A stretch of 64,000 nucleotides of DNA from Blastochloris sulfoviridis (GCF_008630065.1 NZ_VWPL01000010.1:62001-126000); one strand, 5' to 3'; counted from the stretch's first letter, positions 30,506 to 40,045 are shown. A program made the numbers and translations. Notes: generated by a model from the letters alone, not told the origin.

Positions 30506-31700
30506 GGAGTCTCTCCGGGGCAGCGTGGGAGCGGCGGCACGGCGGCCGCAGATCGGCGACGATATCGGGCAGCACGGCCACCACGCGGCTGATGTCGGCG
30601 TCGGCGGCGTCGCGCAGCAGCGACAGGCGGATGGCGCCGCGCGCGAAGGTATCGGGCACCGCCATGGCGCGCAGCACGTGCGACGGCTCGACCGAGCCCG
30701 CCGAGCAGGCCGCGCCCGAGGCGGCAGCAATGCCGGCGCGATCGAGCCGGTGCAGAACCGCCTCGGCATCGGCCCCGGCGAAGGCGATGCAGGAGGTGTT
30801 GGGCAGCCGCGCGGCGCGGTCGCCCAGCACCATGGCGGCGGGAATGCGGGCCATCAGTTCGGCCTCCAGCCGGTCGCGCAGGCCCTGAACCCGCGACAGA
30901 TCGCACTGCGCGGCGATCTCGGCGGCGACGCCCAGCCCGACGATGGCCGGCACGTTCTCGGTGCCGGCCCGCCGCCCCCGCTCCTGCCGGCCGCCGGCGA
31001 TCAGCGGGTGAACCTTCAGGCCGCGGCGGACATAGAGCGCGCCGGTGCCCTTGGGGCCGTGCAGCTTGTGTCCGGAAAACGACAGCAGGTCGATGGCGGT
31101 CGCCGCCACGTCGATGCGCAGCTTGCCCGCCGCCTGCACCGCATCGGTGTGGAACAGCGCGCCCGCCGCCTTGGCCTTCTCGGCCAGTTCGGCGACCGGG
31201 AATATCGTACCAGTCTCGTTGTTGGCCCACATCGCCGAGACCACCGCGACGTCATCGTCCAACGCCGCCTCGAAGGCGTCGAGGTCGAGCGCGCCGGTGC
31301 CCTCCACCGGCACGCGCCGCACGACAACCCCTTGCGCCTCCAGCCGGTCGGCGAGCGAACGCACCGCGGCGTGCTCGACGGCGGTGGTCACCAGCACCTT
31401 GCGCTTCGGATCGGCCTCAAGCGCGGTGCGAATGGCGGCATTCACGCTCTCGGTGCCGCCTGAGGTGAACACGATCTCGCTTTCGGTGGCGCCGATCAGC
31501 GCGGCGACCCGGGCGCGCGCCTCGGCGAGCGCCGCCTTGGCCTGGCGGCCCGCCGCATGCGGCGAGGACGGATTGCCGAAGATGGACGAGAAATAGGGCA
31601 GCATCGCCGCCAGCACCGCGGGATCGACCGGTGTCGTGGCGTTGGCGTCGAGATAGACGGGCGGCCGGTCGGCGACCGTGCCCAGCGCTGCCTCGCTCAT
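30498..31700 (-). CDS. nifS: Cysteine desulfurase NifS
   Basis: A PLP enzyme supplying sulfur for nitrogenase Fe-S clusters. The 400-residue chain has the PLP lysine in [12 protein letters not shown] (Lys 212) and the catalytic cysteine in [17 protein letters not shown] (Cys 332). The start at 31700 reads [24 protein letters not shown]. It is sandwiched between a NifU-C-terminal-type (Nfu) gene and nifV, as in nif-specific cluster assembly operons. Confidence 0.96.
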   Translation of the reverse strand: MSEAALGTVADRPPVYLDANATTPVDPAVLAAMLPYFSSIFGNPSSPHAAGRQAKAALAEARARVAALIGATESEIVFTSGGTESVNAAIRTALEADPKRKVLVTTAVEHAAVRSLADRLEAQGVVVRRVPVEGTGALDLDAFEAALDDDVAVVSAMWANNETGTIFPVAELAEKAKAAGALFHTDAVQAAGKLRIDVAATAIDLLSFSGHKLHGPKGTGALYVRRGLKVHPLIAGGRQERGRRAGTENVPAIVGLGVAAEIAAQCDLSRVQGLRDRLEAELMARIPAAMVLGDRAARLPNTSCIAFAGADAEAVLHRLDRAGIAAASGAACSAGSVEPSHVLRAMAVPDTFARGAIRLSLLRDAADADISRVVAVLPDIVADLRPPCRRSHAAPERLHA

Positions 31701-31717
31701 GGCCCCTGCCCTTCCCG

Positions 31718-32056
31718 TCAGCTGCGGCCCATCCCGACCGGAATGACGCGCACCGGCACGCCGATCACCTCGATCAGCTTCATCTGCACGCCGCTGACCG
31801 ACACCGCCGCGAGCTGGCAGGCGACGCAGGTGCCGGTCATGCGCACGAACACGGTGTTCTCCTCGACGCGGTCGAGCTCGATGTCGCCGCCATCGCACTG
31901 GAATCGCGGGCGCATCGCCTCGATCGCCTCGGCGACCAGGGCGATCTGCGCCTCGCTCAGGGTGAAGCGCGGCGGGGCCGGGCGCGGGGCGGACGGCGCC
32001 GCCGGGCGATGGCCGATGTCGAGCGTGGTACGGCGGGGTTCGGCGGCAGCAAGCAT
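31718..32056 (-). CDS. NifU C-terminal (Nfu) domain protein
   Basis: A 112-residue protein whose last 75 residues form an Nfu domain, with QCDGGDIELDRVEENTVFVR followed by the cluster-binding CVACQLAAVSVSG (C-x-x-C). The N-terminal 40 residues are Pro/Arg-rich and variable. It would carry a [4Fe-4S] cluster between NifS and targets. The NifU N-terminal scaffold and central [2Fe-2S] domains are absent. The start at 32056 follows GAGGGAGGGGG. Confidence 0.88.
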   Translation of the reverse strand: MLAAAEPRRTTLDIGHRPAAPSAPRPAPPRFTLSEAQIALVAEAIEAMRPRFQCDGGDIELDRVEENTVFVRMTGTCVACQLAAVSVSGVQMKLIEVIGVPVRVIPVGMGRS

Positions 32057-32067
32057 GTCCCCCTCCC

Positions 32068-32388
32068 TCAACCGAACGACTTGCCGCACGAGCACTTCGC
32101 GCCGGCATTCGGGTTTTCGAAGGTGAAACCGGAGCCCTCGAAGCTTTCGACGAAGCCAACCCTGAGTCCGGCGATCAGCGGCTGCGATTCCGGATCGATG
32201 AACACCTTGACGCCGCTGCTTTCGACCACCGCATCGTCTTCGCGCGGCTCATGATCGAGGCCGATCAGATATTTGTAGCCGGCGCAGCCGCCCGCCTCAA
32301 CCATGATGCGCAGTCCGGCGCCTTCCTTGCCGGTCTTGACCATCGCCGACTTCACGGCGTCCGCCGCTTCCGGGGTGAGCACGATCAT
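32068..32388 (-). CDS. nif-linked A-type Fe-S carrier (HesB/IscA family)
   Basis: A 106-residue A-type carrier with the three conserved cysteines: GGCAGYKYL and the terminal KCSCGKSFG. It is first in the hesB-nfu-nifS-nifV-nifW group and is probably dedicated to nitrogenase maturation (the nifIscA/HesB type). The start at 32388 (MIVLTPEAADAV) has GAGGAG upstream; an ATG 16 codons earlier lies inside the sigma-54 promoter and cannot be translated from that transcript. Confidence 0.92.
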   Translation of the reverse strand: MIVLTPEAADAVKSAMVKTGKEGAGLRIMVEAGGCAGYKYLIGLDHEPREDDAVVESSGVKVFIDPESQPLIAGLRVGFVESFEGSGFTFENPNAGAKCSCGKSFG

Positions 32389-32424
32389 CGCTGGCTCCTC
32401 GACCAATTGCTTCGCAAACAGCAA

Positions 32425-32440
32425 AGCAAACTCCATGCCG
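32425..32440 (-). promoter_or_regulatory. Probable sigma-54 promoter of the hesB-nfu-nifSVW group
   Basis: The minus strand reads CGGCAT-GGAGT-TTGCT, with GG-N10-GC spacing. It lies 37 bases before the chosen hesB start. No exact TGT-N10-ACA site was found in the 600 bases upstream. Confidence 0.6.
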
Positions 32441-32559
32441 CCCCTCGCCCTATCCTAAGATACTGATTTCGCAGGGCTTGATCGATTGCGCGAAACCCGA
32501 CACAGGCCCTCCGTCGCAAACGCGACGCAGCCGGGTTGTCGGGTTTGTCCGGCAGTTGC

Positions 32560-32700
32560 CGCGTCGTTCCGGGCGAGGCGAAGCCGAGACCCGGAACCGT
32601 CTGCGAAACAAGGCCATTTCGGAAAACGATCCCGGCTCGCGCGCGCCTTGCGCGCTTGGCCGGGATGACGCGGAACCGACACGTCGCCCCGGGCGGGCGG
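32560..32700. repeat. Family B repeat in the hesB-nifQ spacer
   Basis: Segments such as TTCCGGGCGAGGCGAAGCCG and CGATCCCGGCTCGCGC with CCGGGATGACG match the family B arrays at 43421, 44712 and 62096. The remainder of the 640-base gap (32389-33027) contains GC-rich inverted repeats (for example TTGGCAAG and CTTGCC arms near 32731-32756) but no recognisable gene. Confidence 0.65.
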
Positions 32701-33027
32701 GAGCGGGAGCCCGCCAACGCCCGGGGCCGTTTGGCAAGGGAGGCGAACGCTTGCCGAACGATCCCGGACCGCGCCGCGCGCACGGCCCGAGACAACCAGG
32801 GCAATCGGGTGAACGATCTCGTTCATGCGCGTTCTCGCGTGGGGCGGTGACACGGACCTCGGGAGATGCCGATTTTGCTACCTAGCAACGGTGCGTGCTA
32901 TCGAGGTTCATCTTGCGCGAGTCCGGAACCCTCCCTCTGGGGGTGTGCCGTCATCTCGGATTAGGCATTCATTCCTTCACCCGATTCCCCTGCGAGACAA
33001 CAGGAATGACTGTAAAAAATCGTTACG

Positions 33028-33732
33028 CTACAATGAAATAGCACTCTCGACCGTGCGCCGGATGTGGGCCAGCCGGCTTTCGCCGGTCTCCTCGCCGAAG
33101 CAGGTCTCGAAATCGCCGCAGCCGGTGCAGGTCGGCGTGGCGCACAGCACGAAGCCATCGTCCTCGCACAGCGTGCGGTAAAAAAACCTCTTCCACCGCA
33201 TATTGCGTGTGTTTTTTGCCGCGAGCGGCGCGAAATGCCGCTCCAGCAGCCGCGTCAGCTCGACGCGTGACCTGAGGCCCAGATCCTCCCACAGATGGTT
33301 GGGCTCCAGCGCCCGGCGGGCGACGATGGCCGCCAGCCAGTCCGTCTCGGACCCGGCGCGCGAACGGTGCGCGAGCAGCAGGTCGCGCACCATTTCGAAC
33401 TCGTCGCCGGGCGCCGTTGCGGCGCCGTTCGCAAGCGTTGCGGCGTCGCCGGACCGCGCTGCGGCGGCCGCCAGCGCCGCTACGACGCCGCAGGCGTGGG
33501 GGAAGTACGCCGCGAGCATCGCATCGCGCGCCGCCAACGACAGGCCGAGCCCGGCCGCCACCCCGCCCGGCCCCGCGGCCGCGGCGACGATGGCGCAGGC
33601 GAGGACGTGGCGGTCGAAGGCGGCGTCCGTCGCGATGTCGGCCACGGCCGGGTCGACGCCGGTCAGGCGGCGATAGAGGGCGGCCGGCGATGCCGCCCCC
33701 GTTGCGAACCTGTCCTCGACCGGCGCGAACAT
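33028..33732 (-). CDS. nifQ: Molybdenum-processing protein NifQ
   Basis: NifQ supplies molybdenum to the NifEN/NifH complex for FeMo-co synthesis. The 234-residue protein ends with the diagnostic region MRWKKFFYR-like (RWKRFFYRTLCEDDGF) followed by CATPTCTGCGDFETCFG, whose cysteine pattern binds a Mo-Fe-S cluster. The N-terminal half is Ala-rich and variable. It is last in the nifENX-DUF269-fdxB-nifQ run, 5 bases after fdxB. Confidence 0.93.
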   Translation of the reverse strand: MFAPVEDRFATGAASPAALYRRLTGVDPAVADIATDAAFDRHVLACAIVAAAAGPGGVAAGLGLSLAARDAMLAAYFPHACGVVAALAAAAARSGDAATLANGAATAPGDEFEMVRDLLLAHRSRAGSETDWLAAIVARRALEPNHLWEDLGLRSRVELTRLLERHFAPLAAKNTRNMRWKRFFYRTLCEDDGFVLCATPTCTGCGDFETCFGEETGESRLAHIRRTVESAISL

Positions 33733-33737
33733 GGCCG

Positions 33738-34049
33738 TTACGCCGCTGCCGCCAACGCGCTGGCCTTGGCGTGGGTCTGGCAGCCCTTGGGACAGACCCG
33801 GTAGCAGGCGCCGCAGCCGATGCAGTTGCCCTCGGCGTGCAGCACCATCACCTTGCGCAGGAACTCCTCGTCGTCGTCATCCTCGTCCTCGGCGCAGGCG
33901 ACCAGCTCGCCGTCTTCATTGACGCCCATCAGTTTCATGACGTCGCGCGAGCAGACCTTGAAGCAGCGGCCGCAGCCGATGCAGGTCTTGCCGTCGATGG
34001 CGGTGATGTATTCGGGCTCCCAGGGGGTGCCGTCGCGGGTGGTGAACAT
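33738..34049 (-). CDS. fdxB: nif-specific ferredoxin III
   Basis: A 103-residue 2[4Fe-4S] ferredoxin of the FdxB/ferredoxin III type. The two motifs are CIGCGRCFKVCSRDVM near residue 23 and CIGCGACYRVCPKGCQ near residue 75, separated by an acidic insert (EDEDDDDEE). It lies between a DUF269 gene and nifQ, the usual nif context. A role in FeMo-co synthesis electron supply is inferred from context. Confidence 0.94.
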   Translation of the reverse strand: MFTTRDGTPWEPEYITAIDGKTCIGCGRCFKVCSRDVMKLMGVNEDGELVACAEDEDDDDEEFLRKVMVLHAEGNCIGCGACYRVCPKGCQTHAKASALAAAA

Positions 34050-34076
34050 CGGCGTTTTCCAGTGTGGTGGGTGAAG

Positions 34077-34556
34077 TCAGGCCTCGACGACCTCGGGGAA
34101 GCGACGGATCAATGCGACGCCGGCCGCCACCTGCTCGCTGCCGGCGGCCGCCAGCGCGGCCAAGCTGTCGAAGCCGAAGCGGTGGACGTCGCGCAAATGC
34201 TTGGAGATCACCACCAGGCGGCCGGCGGTGAGGATGACGCGGCCGAAGCCCTCGTGGTGCATCTTCATCATCGGGCTGGCGACGTGGCCGGTCTCCTGCT
34301 CGATGCTAAGCCCGATCGCGGCATAGTACTGTTCGATCCGCCACAGGATGTCGGGGTCGGGATCGCCGATGATCGGCATGGCGCGGCGCTGGTCCTTGGT
34401 CAGCACGTAATCGCCCAGCAACTCGGCGTCCGACTTGCGCTCCCAGTTGCCGAACGAGTCCTGGGCACGCAGCAGCCGCACCAGCACCTGCAGGAACGGC
34501 GTCGCCAGCGCCTCGGCGTCGGACATCAGGGCAGCGACCGGATCGGACTTGGTCAT
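34077..34556 (-). CDS. NifX-associated protein (DUF269)
   Basis: A 159-residue protein of the NifX-associated family found next to nifX in most alphaproteobacterial nif clusters. Recognisable blocks are [42 protein letters not shown] and [15 protein letters not shown]. Its biochemical role is not established; FeMo-co assembly is assumed from its constant position between nifX and fdxB. Confidence 0.9.
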   Translation of the reverse strand: MTKSDPVAALMSDAEALATPFLQVLVRLLRAQDSFGNWERKSDAELLGDYVLTKDQRRAMPIIGDPDPDILWRIEQYYAAIGLSIEQETGHVASPMMKMHHEGFGRVILTAGRLVVISKHLRDVHRFGFDSLAALAAAGSEQVAAGVALIRRFPEVVEA

Positions 34557-34587
34557 GTGGTTCCCTCTGTTGGGATCCGAAAGATCA

Positions 34588-34701
34588 TACGGTTTCCGGC
34601 TGAACCACCCCTCACCCGCCTCGCGATCTTACGATCGCTCGTCACCCTCTCCCGCAAGGGGAGAGGGAAGAAGAGGCCGTGCTGATCAACCGGAAACCAT
34701 G
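34588..34701. repeat. Family D arms around a GGGGAGAGGG-type repeat in the nifX-DUF269 spacer
   Basis: ACGGTTTCCGGCTGAACC on the left and AACCGGAAACCATG on the right bracket CCTCTCCCGCAAGGGGAGAGG, itself a short palindrome. These insertions separate DUF269 from nifX by 167 bases, although the genes are normally close. Confidence 0.65.
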
Positions 34702-34723
34702 TCATTCCGTGATCCGCATCCGC

Positions 34724-35221
34724 TCATTCATCATCGACGAAGGACGGCTTGGCCGGGCCGGCGCCGGCGTCCGCCAGCACCTTGCGCAGCCAGGGCGGCG
34801 GCGTTCCTTCCAGCATGGCGCGGGTGCGCTCCAGCACCGCCTCGATCGGCTGCGCCGCCGGCACCTTGATCGGGTGGATCTTGGCCCGCACCACCCGCGC
34901 CGCCGAGGGGCCGCCGATGGCGAGGCAGAACATGAGGTGCACGCCCTCCAGCGCCTCCACCTTGGAGGCGATGCGGTCGTCGCCTTCCTTGCCCTCCTTG
35001 TTGTGCACGCCCTGCTGGTCGGACACGTCGTCGAAACTGATGGTCTCGATCAGCGTCCAGCCGGAGATGCGCACCTCGTAGACGGCGAAGTGGCGCGCCG
35101 AGCCGAAATGGGCATCCAGCGTCTTCAAGTCCTGCGTGGCGATGGCGACGCGGATGGCGCCGCCCTCGGTGGGCGCATCGTCTGAGGAGTCAATGAGCCG
35201 CAGTCTGCGGACGGCCGACAT
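34724..35221 (-). CDS. nifX: Nitrogenase cofactor carrier NifX
   Basis: NifX binds NifB-co or the VK-cluster and passes it to NifEN. The 165-residue protein has AIRVAIATQDLKTLDAHFGSARHFAVYEV, the Dinitrogenase_iron-molybdenum-cofactor-binding fold, and VHLMFCLAIGGPSAARVVRAKIHPIKV. The start at 35221 (MSAVRRLRLID) lies 32 bases inside the end of nifN and has CGGAGACACC upstream, indicating coupled translation. Confidence 0.94.
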   Translation of the reverse strand: MSAVRRLRLIDSSDDAPTEGGAIRVAIATQDLKTLDAHFGSARHFAVYEVRISGWTLIETISFDDVSDQQGVHNKEGKEGDDRIASKVEALEGVHLMFCLAIGGPSAARVVRAKIHPIKVPAAQPIEAVLERTRAMLEGTPPPWLRKVLADAGAGPAKPSFVDDE

Positions 35222-36581
35222 GGGTGTCTCCGTGGTCACGGAAGGGATCGAGCTCTGCCGGCGTGCGGGGGACGTGGTGAGCCTGGACGATATTGGCGAC
35301 CTCGAACACCAGGTCGCGGGTGCCTTCGTAGAGCGCGGTGTGGCGGTGCTGGGCACCGAGCCGGTCGAAGATCGGAAAGCCGATGTGCATCAGCGGAATG
35401 CCGAGCCGCTCGGAGGCCTGGCGGCCATGGCTGTGGGTGACGAGGAGATCGCAACCCTCCGCGCGGGTCTCGAAATCGTCGAGGTCGCCGACCACAACGT
35501 CTGCCGCCGGCACCGCCTCCAGGATCGGCGAGGCGCCGGAGGCGGACACCGCGCACGAAACCTCGGCGCCGAGGCCGGCGAAGAAGCGCGCCATGGCATA
35601 GAGCAAATCCGGCTCGGCGGCGATGGCGACGCGCTTGCCGCCGAAATGGAAGTGGCCGTCGAGCATCGCATCCTCAAGCTGGGCGCGGGCACGGCGCACC
35701 CGCGCCGGCACCGGCCGGCCGGAAATCTCGGCCAGCAGCGCGACGAAGCGGTCGGTGGCGGCAAGCCCGGTCAGCGTGTCGAACAGCGTGTAGGGCACCT
35801 TGGTGCGCGCCTTGAGCGCCTCGGCGGGGCGGCGCATCTGCTCACCGATGGCGATGGTGTGGACCGCGCCCCCCATGGTGCGGATGTCCTCCACCGCCAC
35901 GCCACCATTGGAGGTCGGGATCCAGCGCTCGGCCACCTTGCCGTCGAGCGAGCCGGAAATGTCGGGCAGGATGGTCGGCTCCAGGCCGAACGCCTCCACC
36001 GTGTCGCGGATCGCCTCGAGGTCGGCGACCGTCAGGTGGCTGCCCGGCAGGATATTGATGCGCTCGGGCGACACCCGCGTCTCGCCCTTCGGCACCACGC
36101 CCTCGATGATGGCGGTGGTTGCCTTCGACCAGCCCTCCTCGATCGAGCCCGCGAAATCCGGCGTCTGCGCCAGCACGATCTCGGTGCCGGCCAGCTCATT
36201 GCCGCGGCGCTCGTGGATCAGCTTGAGCTCGCCGGCGAAATCCTCGCCGCGGGTTTCCACCAACGCGGTGGTGCACACGCCGATCAGCGCCGGGTTGGTG
36301 CGCTTCTTCAGGTTCAGGATCGCCTCTTCGAGATGGTCGGCGCCGCCAAGGATGGCGGCGACCTCGTCCATCGCCGTGGTCTGGATCGGGATCACTTCCT
36401 TGTAGTGCCGCCCGATCAGCACCAGCGCGAACGAGGTGCAGCCCTGGGTGCCGTGGAACAGCGGCATGGCGTTGGCGACGCCGAGAAAGGCCAGCGCCGC
36501 GCCGAGCGGCTGCGACGACTTCAGCGGATTGACCGTGGCGGCCTTCTGCGTGTGGGTGACCTTGGACAGCGCGTCGGTCAT
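35190..36581 (-). CDS. nifN: FeMo-co scaffold subunit NifN
   Basis: The beta-like subunit of the NifEN scaffold on which FeMo-co is completed. The 463-residue protein begins TVNPLKSSQPLGAALAFLGV and contains MPLFHGTQGCTSFALVLIGRHYKE, CTTALVETRGEDF and EERILPG-type (INILPGSHLTVADLEAIRD) segments of the nitrogenase component 1 family. It starts 4 bases after the nifE stop and overlaps nifX at its end. Confidence 0.96.
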   Translation of the reverse strand: MTDALSKVTHTQKAATVNPLKSSQPLGAALAFLGVANAMPLFHGTQGCTSFALVLIGRHYKEVIPIQTTAMDEVAAILGGADHLEEAILNLKKRTNPALIGVCTTALVETRGEDFAGELKLIHERRGNELAGTEIVLAQTPDFAGSIEEGWSKATTAIIEGVVPKGETRVSPERINILPGSHLTVADLEAIRDTVEAFGLEPTILPDISGSLDGKVAERWIPTSNGGVAVEDIRTMGGAVHTIAIGEQMRRPAEALKARTKVPYTLFDTLTGLAATDRFVALLAEISGRPVPARVRRARAQLEDAMLDGHFHFGGKRVAIAAEPDLLYAMARFFAGLGAEVSCAVSASGASPILEAVPAADVVVGDLDDFETRAEGCDLLVTHSHGRQASERLGIPLMHIGFPIFDRLGAQHRHTALYEGTRDLVFEVANIVQAHHVPRTPAELDPFRDHGDTHVGRPQTAAH

Positions 36582-36584
36582 GGC

Positions 36585-38156
36585 TCAATCGTCCCCGATG
36601 TCGTCGGCGGCGTGCCCGGCGAACTTCTTGCGGTGGTGGGCGAGATATTCGGGGTCGGTGTTGTCGACGCGGGAATTGGCGAACTTCCGGCGGTGGCGCG
36701 CGGCGAAGGTGGGGTCAGCCGCGTCGGCGTCGTCATCCATGGTGAAATGGCTGACGTGGCGGTCGGTCAGCCGCCCCTCAGTGTCCCACGGCGCCGGCGC
36801 GCGCACCTCGTCCCACACCGGGTTGCTGATGGAAATGTCGATCTGGCGCACCAGCTCGACGGTGCCGTCATAGCCGGCATAGGGGTGGATGCGCTCCTGG
36901 TTGATGTCGAGCCAGGGCACGCGCGCCTTCAGCGCGATGAACTGGGTGCGGCCGCCCGACAGCATGATGTCGGCATCGCCGCCCTTGAGCTGGGCGTAGA
37001 GGTCGCGCGGCGCCATGCCCTCGAAGGCGTGGGCCTCCTCGCGCAGCAGGATCTGCACCCGCATCTTGTCTTCCACGGTCGACTTCTTGACCGAGGTGCC
37101 GACGAACTCCATGCCGAGCTCCATCAGCGCCGCGACGATCGACCACGACTTGACGCCGCCGGTGTTCAGCAGCACGCGCTTGCCGGCCAGGCGGGCGCGA
37201 TAGGGCTCCAGCCGCGCCCAAGCGCGCGCCTCCTCGGCGGCGATCAAGGCTTCGGTGCGCTCAACAAGGTCGGCCGGCGCGCCGCGCTCGACCAGCAGGC
37301 GGGCAAGACGCCGCAACGATTCCGAGGTGTCGGTGATGCCGTAGAACGAGCCCTCGAAATAGGGGATGCCCCAGCGCTCCTCCATCCGCCGGGCAAGCCC
37401 GATCAGCGCGGTGGAGCACACCACCATGGTGACATTGGCGGTGTGGGCGGCCGCGACGTCGAGATAGCGCGCATCGCCCGGCACGCAGGTGCGCACGCGG
37501 ATGCCGAGCTTGTCGAGCAGCGGCTTCACCATCCAGAACTCGCCGGCGAGGTTGAACTCGCCGAGGATGACGACGTCGGTCGGGCTCACATCGTCGGGCT
37601 GGTGCGTGCCGATGACGTGGTCGAGCAGCGCGTTGCCGGCCAGCTTGTTGCCGAGGTTCTTCGAGCCGGCGAAGCCCGGCGAATGCACCGGGATCACCGG
37701 CAGGCCATACTTGGCGGAGGCGTGCTTGCACACCGCGTCGATGTCGTCGCCGATCAGCGCCGTGACGCAGGTGGAATAGACGAACACCGCCGCCGGCTTG
37801 AAGCGGGTCGAGATTTCGCGGATGGCCTTGTAGAGCTTCTTCTCGCCAGTGCCGGTGACGATGTCGAGTTCGGTGAGATCGGTGGTGAAGCTGCGCCGCC
37901 AGATGTCGGAACCCGACGAGCCCGAGCCGCGATTGTCCCAGGAATTGCCCTCGCAGGCCAGCGGGCCGTGGACGAGGTGTGCCGCATCGGTGATCGGCTG
38001 CAGCGAGATCTTGGCGCCGTCATAGGCGCAGCCGCCGGCCGCGGCACCCGGCGTGAGCGGCTTCGAACAGCCCTTGGCACGCTCCCCCGCCGCCTTCGCC
38101 CGGTTGGTCGGGCACGCCGGCTCGTCGAACGCCGCCTTGATCTTGTCCTTCAGCAT
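36585..38156 (-). CDS. nifE: FeMo-co scaffold subunit NifE
   Basis: The alpha-like subunit of NifEN. The 523-residue protein has the conserved cysteines in GGCAYDGAKISLQPI, HGPLACEGNSWDNRGS and VYSTCVTALIGDDIDAV, and GGVKSWSIVAALMELGMEFVGT in the C-terminal domain. The C-terminus carries two copies of an HRRKFANSRVDNTDPEYLAHH-like segment (AARHRRKFANSRVDN and AHHRKKFAGHAADD). The start at 38156 (MLKDKIKAAFDE) follows GGGGACGGAC. A sigma-54 promoter lies about 75 bases upstream. Confidence 0.96.
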   Translation of the reverse strand: MLKDKIKAAFDEPACPTNRAKAAGERAKGCSKPLTPGAAAGGCAYDGAKISLQPITDAAHLVHGPLACEGNSWDNRGSGSSGSDIWRRSFTTDLTELDIVTGTGEKKLYKAIREISTRFKPAAVFVYSTCVTALIGDDIDAVCKHASAKYGLPVIPVHSPGFAGSKNLGNKLAGNALLDHVIGTHQPDDVSPTDVVILGEFNLAGEFWMVKPLLDKLGIRVRTCVPGDARYLDVAAAHTANVTMVVCSTALIGLARRMEERWGIPYFEGSFYGITDTSESLRRLARLLVERGAPADLVERTEALIAAEEARAWARLEPYRARLAGKRVLLNTGGVKSWSIVAALMELGMEFVGTSVKKSTVEDKMRVQILLREEAHAFEGMAPRDLYAQLKGGDADIMLSGGRTQFIALKARVPWLDINQERIHPYAGYDGTVELVRQIDISISNPVWDEVRAPAPWDTEGRLTDRHVSHFTMDDDADAADPTFAARHRRKFANSRVDNTDPEYLAHHRKKFAGHAADDIGDD

Positions 38157-38230
38157 GTCCGTCCCCGGTGGCTGGGGGCGGCTGGGGGCGGGAAGACCCC
38201 GGCCGCGTGGTGTTCGGTCGCTCAAAGCCT

Positions 38231-38246
38231 AGCAAGAGCCGTGCCG
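38231..38246 (-). promoter_or_regulatory. Sigma-54 promoter of nifENX
   Basis: The minus strand reads CGGCAC-GGCTC-TTGCT, a good -24/-12 match. The region upstream toward nifK is filled by a family B repeat, and no exact NifA site is seen there. Confidence 0.75.
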
Positions 38247-38261
38247 CGAGTGACGAAAGAG

Positions 38262-38385
38262 AGGCTGTCGTCCCGGGCAAGCGTGCGAAGCGCGCGCGAC
38301 CCGGGACCGTTTTCAGGAAGGGGTTTCCCATCCTGCAGCCGATCCCGGGTCTCGGCTTCGCCTCGCCCGGGATGACGGAGCCCCG
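38262..38385. repeat. Family B repeat in the nifK-nifE spacer
   Basis: Contains GTCCCGGGCAAGCGTG, GACCCGGGACCGTTTT and CGATCCCGGGTCTCGGC with CGCCCGGGATGAC, matching the units at 43421 and 62096. It ends at the nifK stop codon. Confidence 0.75.
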
Positions 38386-38386
38386 T

Positions 38387-39922
38387 TCACCGCGTCAGGT
38401 CGAACGACACGTCCTTGCCGGGCTGCGAGGCGTCGGCATCGAGCTTGTCGAACACCTTGTCGAGGATCGACGTCAGGACGCGCAGGCCGCCCTGGTAGCC
38501 GATCACCGGGAAGCGGTGGTGGTGGTGACGGTCGAAGATCGGGAAGGCGAGGCGCACCAGCGGAATGCCGGTGTCCTTCTGCAGGAACTTGCCGTAGGAG
38601 CTGCCGATCTGCAGGTCGACCGGCTCGGTGAACAGGATCGAGCGCAGGTGCCACAGGTCCTTGCCGGCCCACACGTTGCAGTCCTTGCCGAACGGCGAGG
38701 AAGCGAGCAGCTTCTTCATGTCCTCGCCCCAGGCGGTGGTGCCGTTGGTGGCGAGGCAGTGCGTCGGCTCGCCGCCCGTCTCCATCACGAAGCGGGCCAT
38801 CGAGTAGACGAAGTCCGGATCGCCGAAGATCGCGTACTTCTTGCCGTGCAGGTAGGACTGGCTGTCGGCGATGGCGTCGACGAGGCGGCCACGCTCCTTG
38901 GTGATCGAGTCCGGGATCGCCTTGCCGGAGAGCTCGGAGATCTTCATCAGCAGGTCGTCGGTGGCGCCGACGCCGAGCGGATAGTTGAAGCTCGCGGTCT
39001 CCTGGCCCGCCTCGGCGGCGTAGTCGAGCGTCTTGCGCGAGCACCAGTGCTGCAGCGAGATCGTCGCCTTGGCATTGAGCGCGTCGGCGACGTCCGCCAG
39101 CTTGGTGCCGCCGTCATACATGCGGAACTCGCCGTCGGAGGGCGTGTCGAACTGGTCGGACGCGTCCTGGATCAGCGTGTATTCCACGCCCATCTCGTCG
39201 AGGATGCGCTTCAGCTCGCGATTGTTGCCGACGCAGAAGCCGTCGAAGCCCGGGATGATGTTGATCTTGGCGTTGACGGTGCGGGTCTTGCCCTTCCAGA
39301 AGTGCTCCAGGATGCCCTTCACCGCCACGTCGTAGCCGTCGACATGGCTGCCGACGAAGGCCGGGGTGTGGGCGAACGGCACGGAGTAGTCCTCCGGCAC
39401 CGAGCCCTTCTGGCGCGCGGTCTCGATGAAGGCGTGCAGGTCGTCGCCGATGACTTCCGCCATGCAGGTGGTCGAGACCGCCAGCATCTTCGGCGCGTAG
39501 AGCTTGTAGGCGTTGGCCAGGCCGTCGATCATGTTGTTGAGGCCGCCGAACACCGCCGCGTCCTCGGTCATCGAGGTGGAGACCGCCGAGCACGGCTCCT
39601 TGAAGTGGCGCGACAGGTGCGAGCGATAGTAGGAGACGCAGCCCTGCGAGCCGTGCACGACCGACAGCGTGCCCTCGAAGCCGGCGGCGGCGAACACCGC
39701 GCCCAGCGGCTGGCAGGCCTTCGCCGGGTTGATCACCGCCGCCTCGCGGGCGAGGTTCTTCTCGCGGTATTCCCAGCCCTTGAGATAGTCGGCCTGCTTC
39801 GCGACGGCGTCGGCGGAGCTGGGGCACTCGAACTGCTCGCGCTTGCGCGCAAACATTTCCTGGTATTCGGGCTCGTGGAATAGCTTTGCGTGGTCGAGCA
39901 CCTTTTCGGCGGACTGCGGCAT
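38387..39922 (-). CDS. nifK: Nitrogenase MoFe protein beta subunit
   Basis: NifK pairs with NifD and shares the P-cluster. The 511-residue protein begins [21 protein letters not shown]-cluster cysteines are visible in [40 protein letters not shown] and [17 protein letters not shown]. The start at 39922 has GAAGGA upstream. It is separated from nifD by 193 bases containing a family A repeat, longer than the usual short gap. Confidence 0.97.
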   Translation of the reverse strand: MPQSAEKVLDHAKLFHEPEYQEMFARKREQFECPSSADAVAKQADYLKGWEYREKNLAREAAVINPAKACQPLGAVFAAAGFEGTLSVVHGSQGCVSYYRSHLSRHFKEPCSAVSTSMTEDAAVFGGLNNMIDGLANAYKLYAPKMLAVSTTCMAEVIGDDLHAFIETARQKGSVPEDYSVPFAHTPAFVGSHVDGYDVAVKGILEHFWKGKTRTVNAKINIIPGFDGFCVGNNRELKRILDEMGVEYTLIQDASDQFDTPSDGEFRMYDGGTKLADVADALNAKATISLQHWCSRKTLDYAAEAGQETASFNYPLGVGATDDLLMKISELSGKAIPDSITKERGRLVDAIADSQSYLHGKKYAIFGDPDFVYSMARFVMETGGEPTHCLATNGTTAWGEDMKKLLASSPFGKDCNVWAGKDLWHLRSILFTEPVDLQIGSSYGKFLQKDTGIPLVRLAFPIFDRHHHHRFPVIGYQGGLRVLTSILDKVFDKLDADASQPGKDVSFDLTR

Positions 39923-39989
39923 GGACGTGATCCTTCTCTCACAGCGGCCGCGCCAGACGGCGGCACGCAGCGGATGCATTGCTTTGGCA

Positions 39990-40045
39990 CTGGCGCATTC
40001 TCCGCAAAGGCGCGAACCGGTCTTGCGAACGAGAATGCGTCAACT
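39990..40045 (+). repeat. Family A repeat in the nifD-nifK spacer
   Basis: GCGCATTCTCCGCAAAGGCG, then CGAACCGGTCTTGCGAACGA and GAATGCGTCAACT: a diverged copy of the element at 2301 and 8723, located inside the nifHDK operon. Confidence 0.7.

Noticed and set aside
35136-38375. A 1079-codon open frame on the plus strand opposite nifX, nifN and nifE
   Set aside because: It is antisense to three firmly identified genes; long antisense frames are expected where third codon positions are G/C, and the product has low complexity and no family resemblance.
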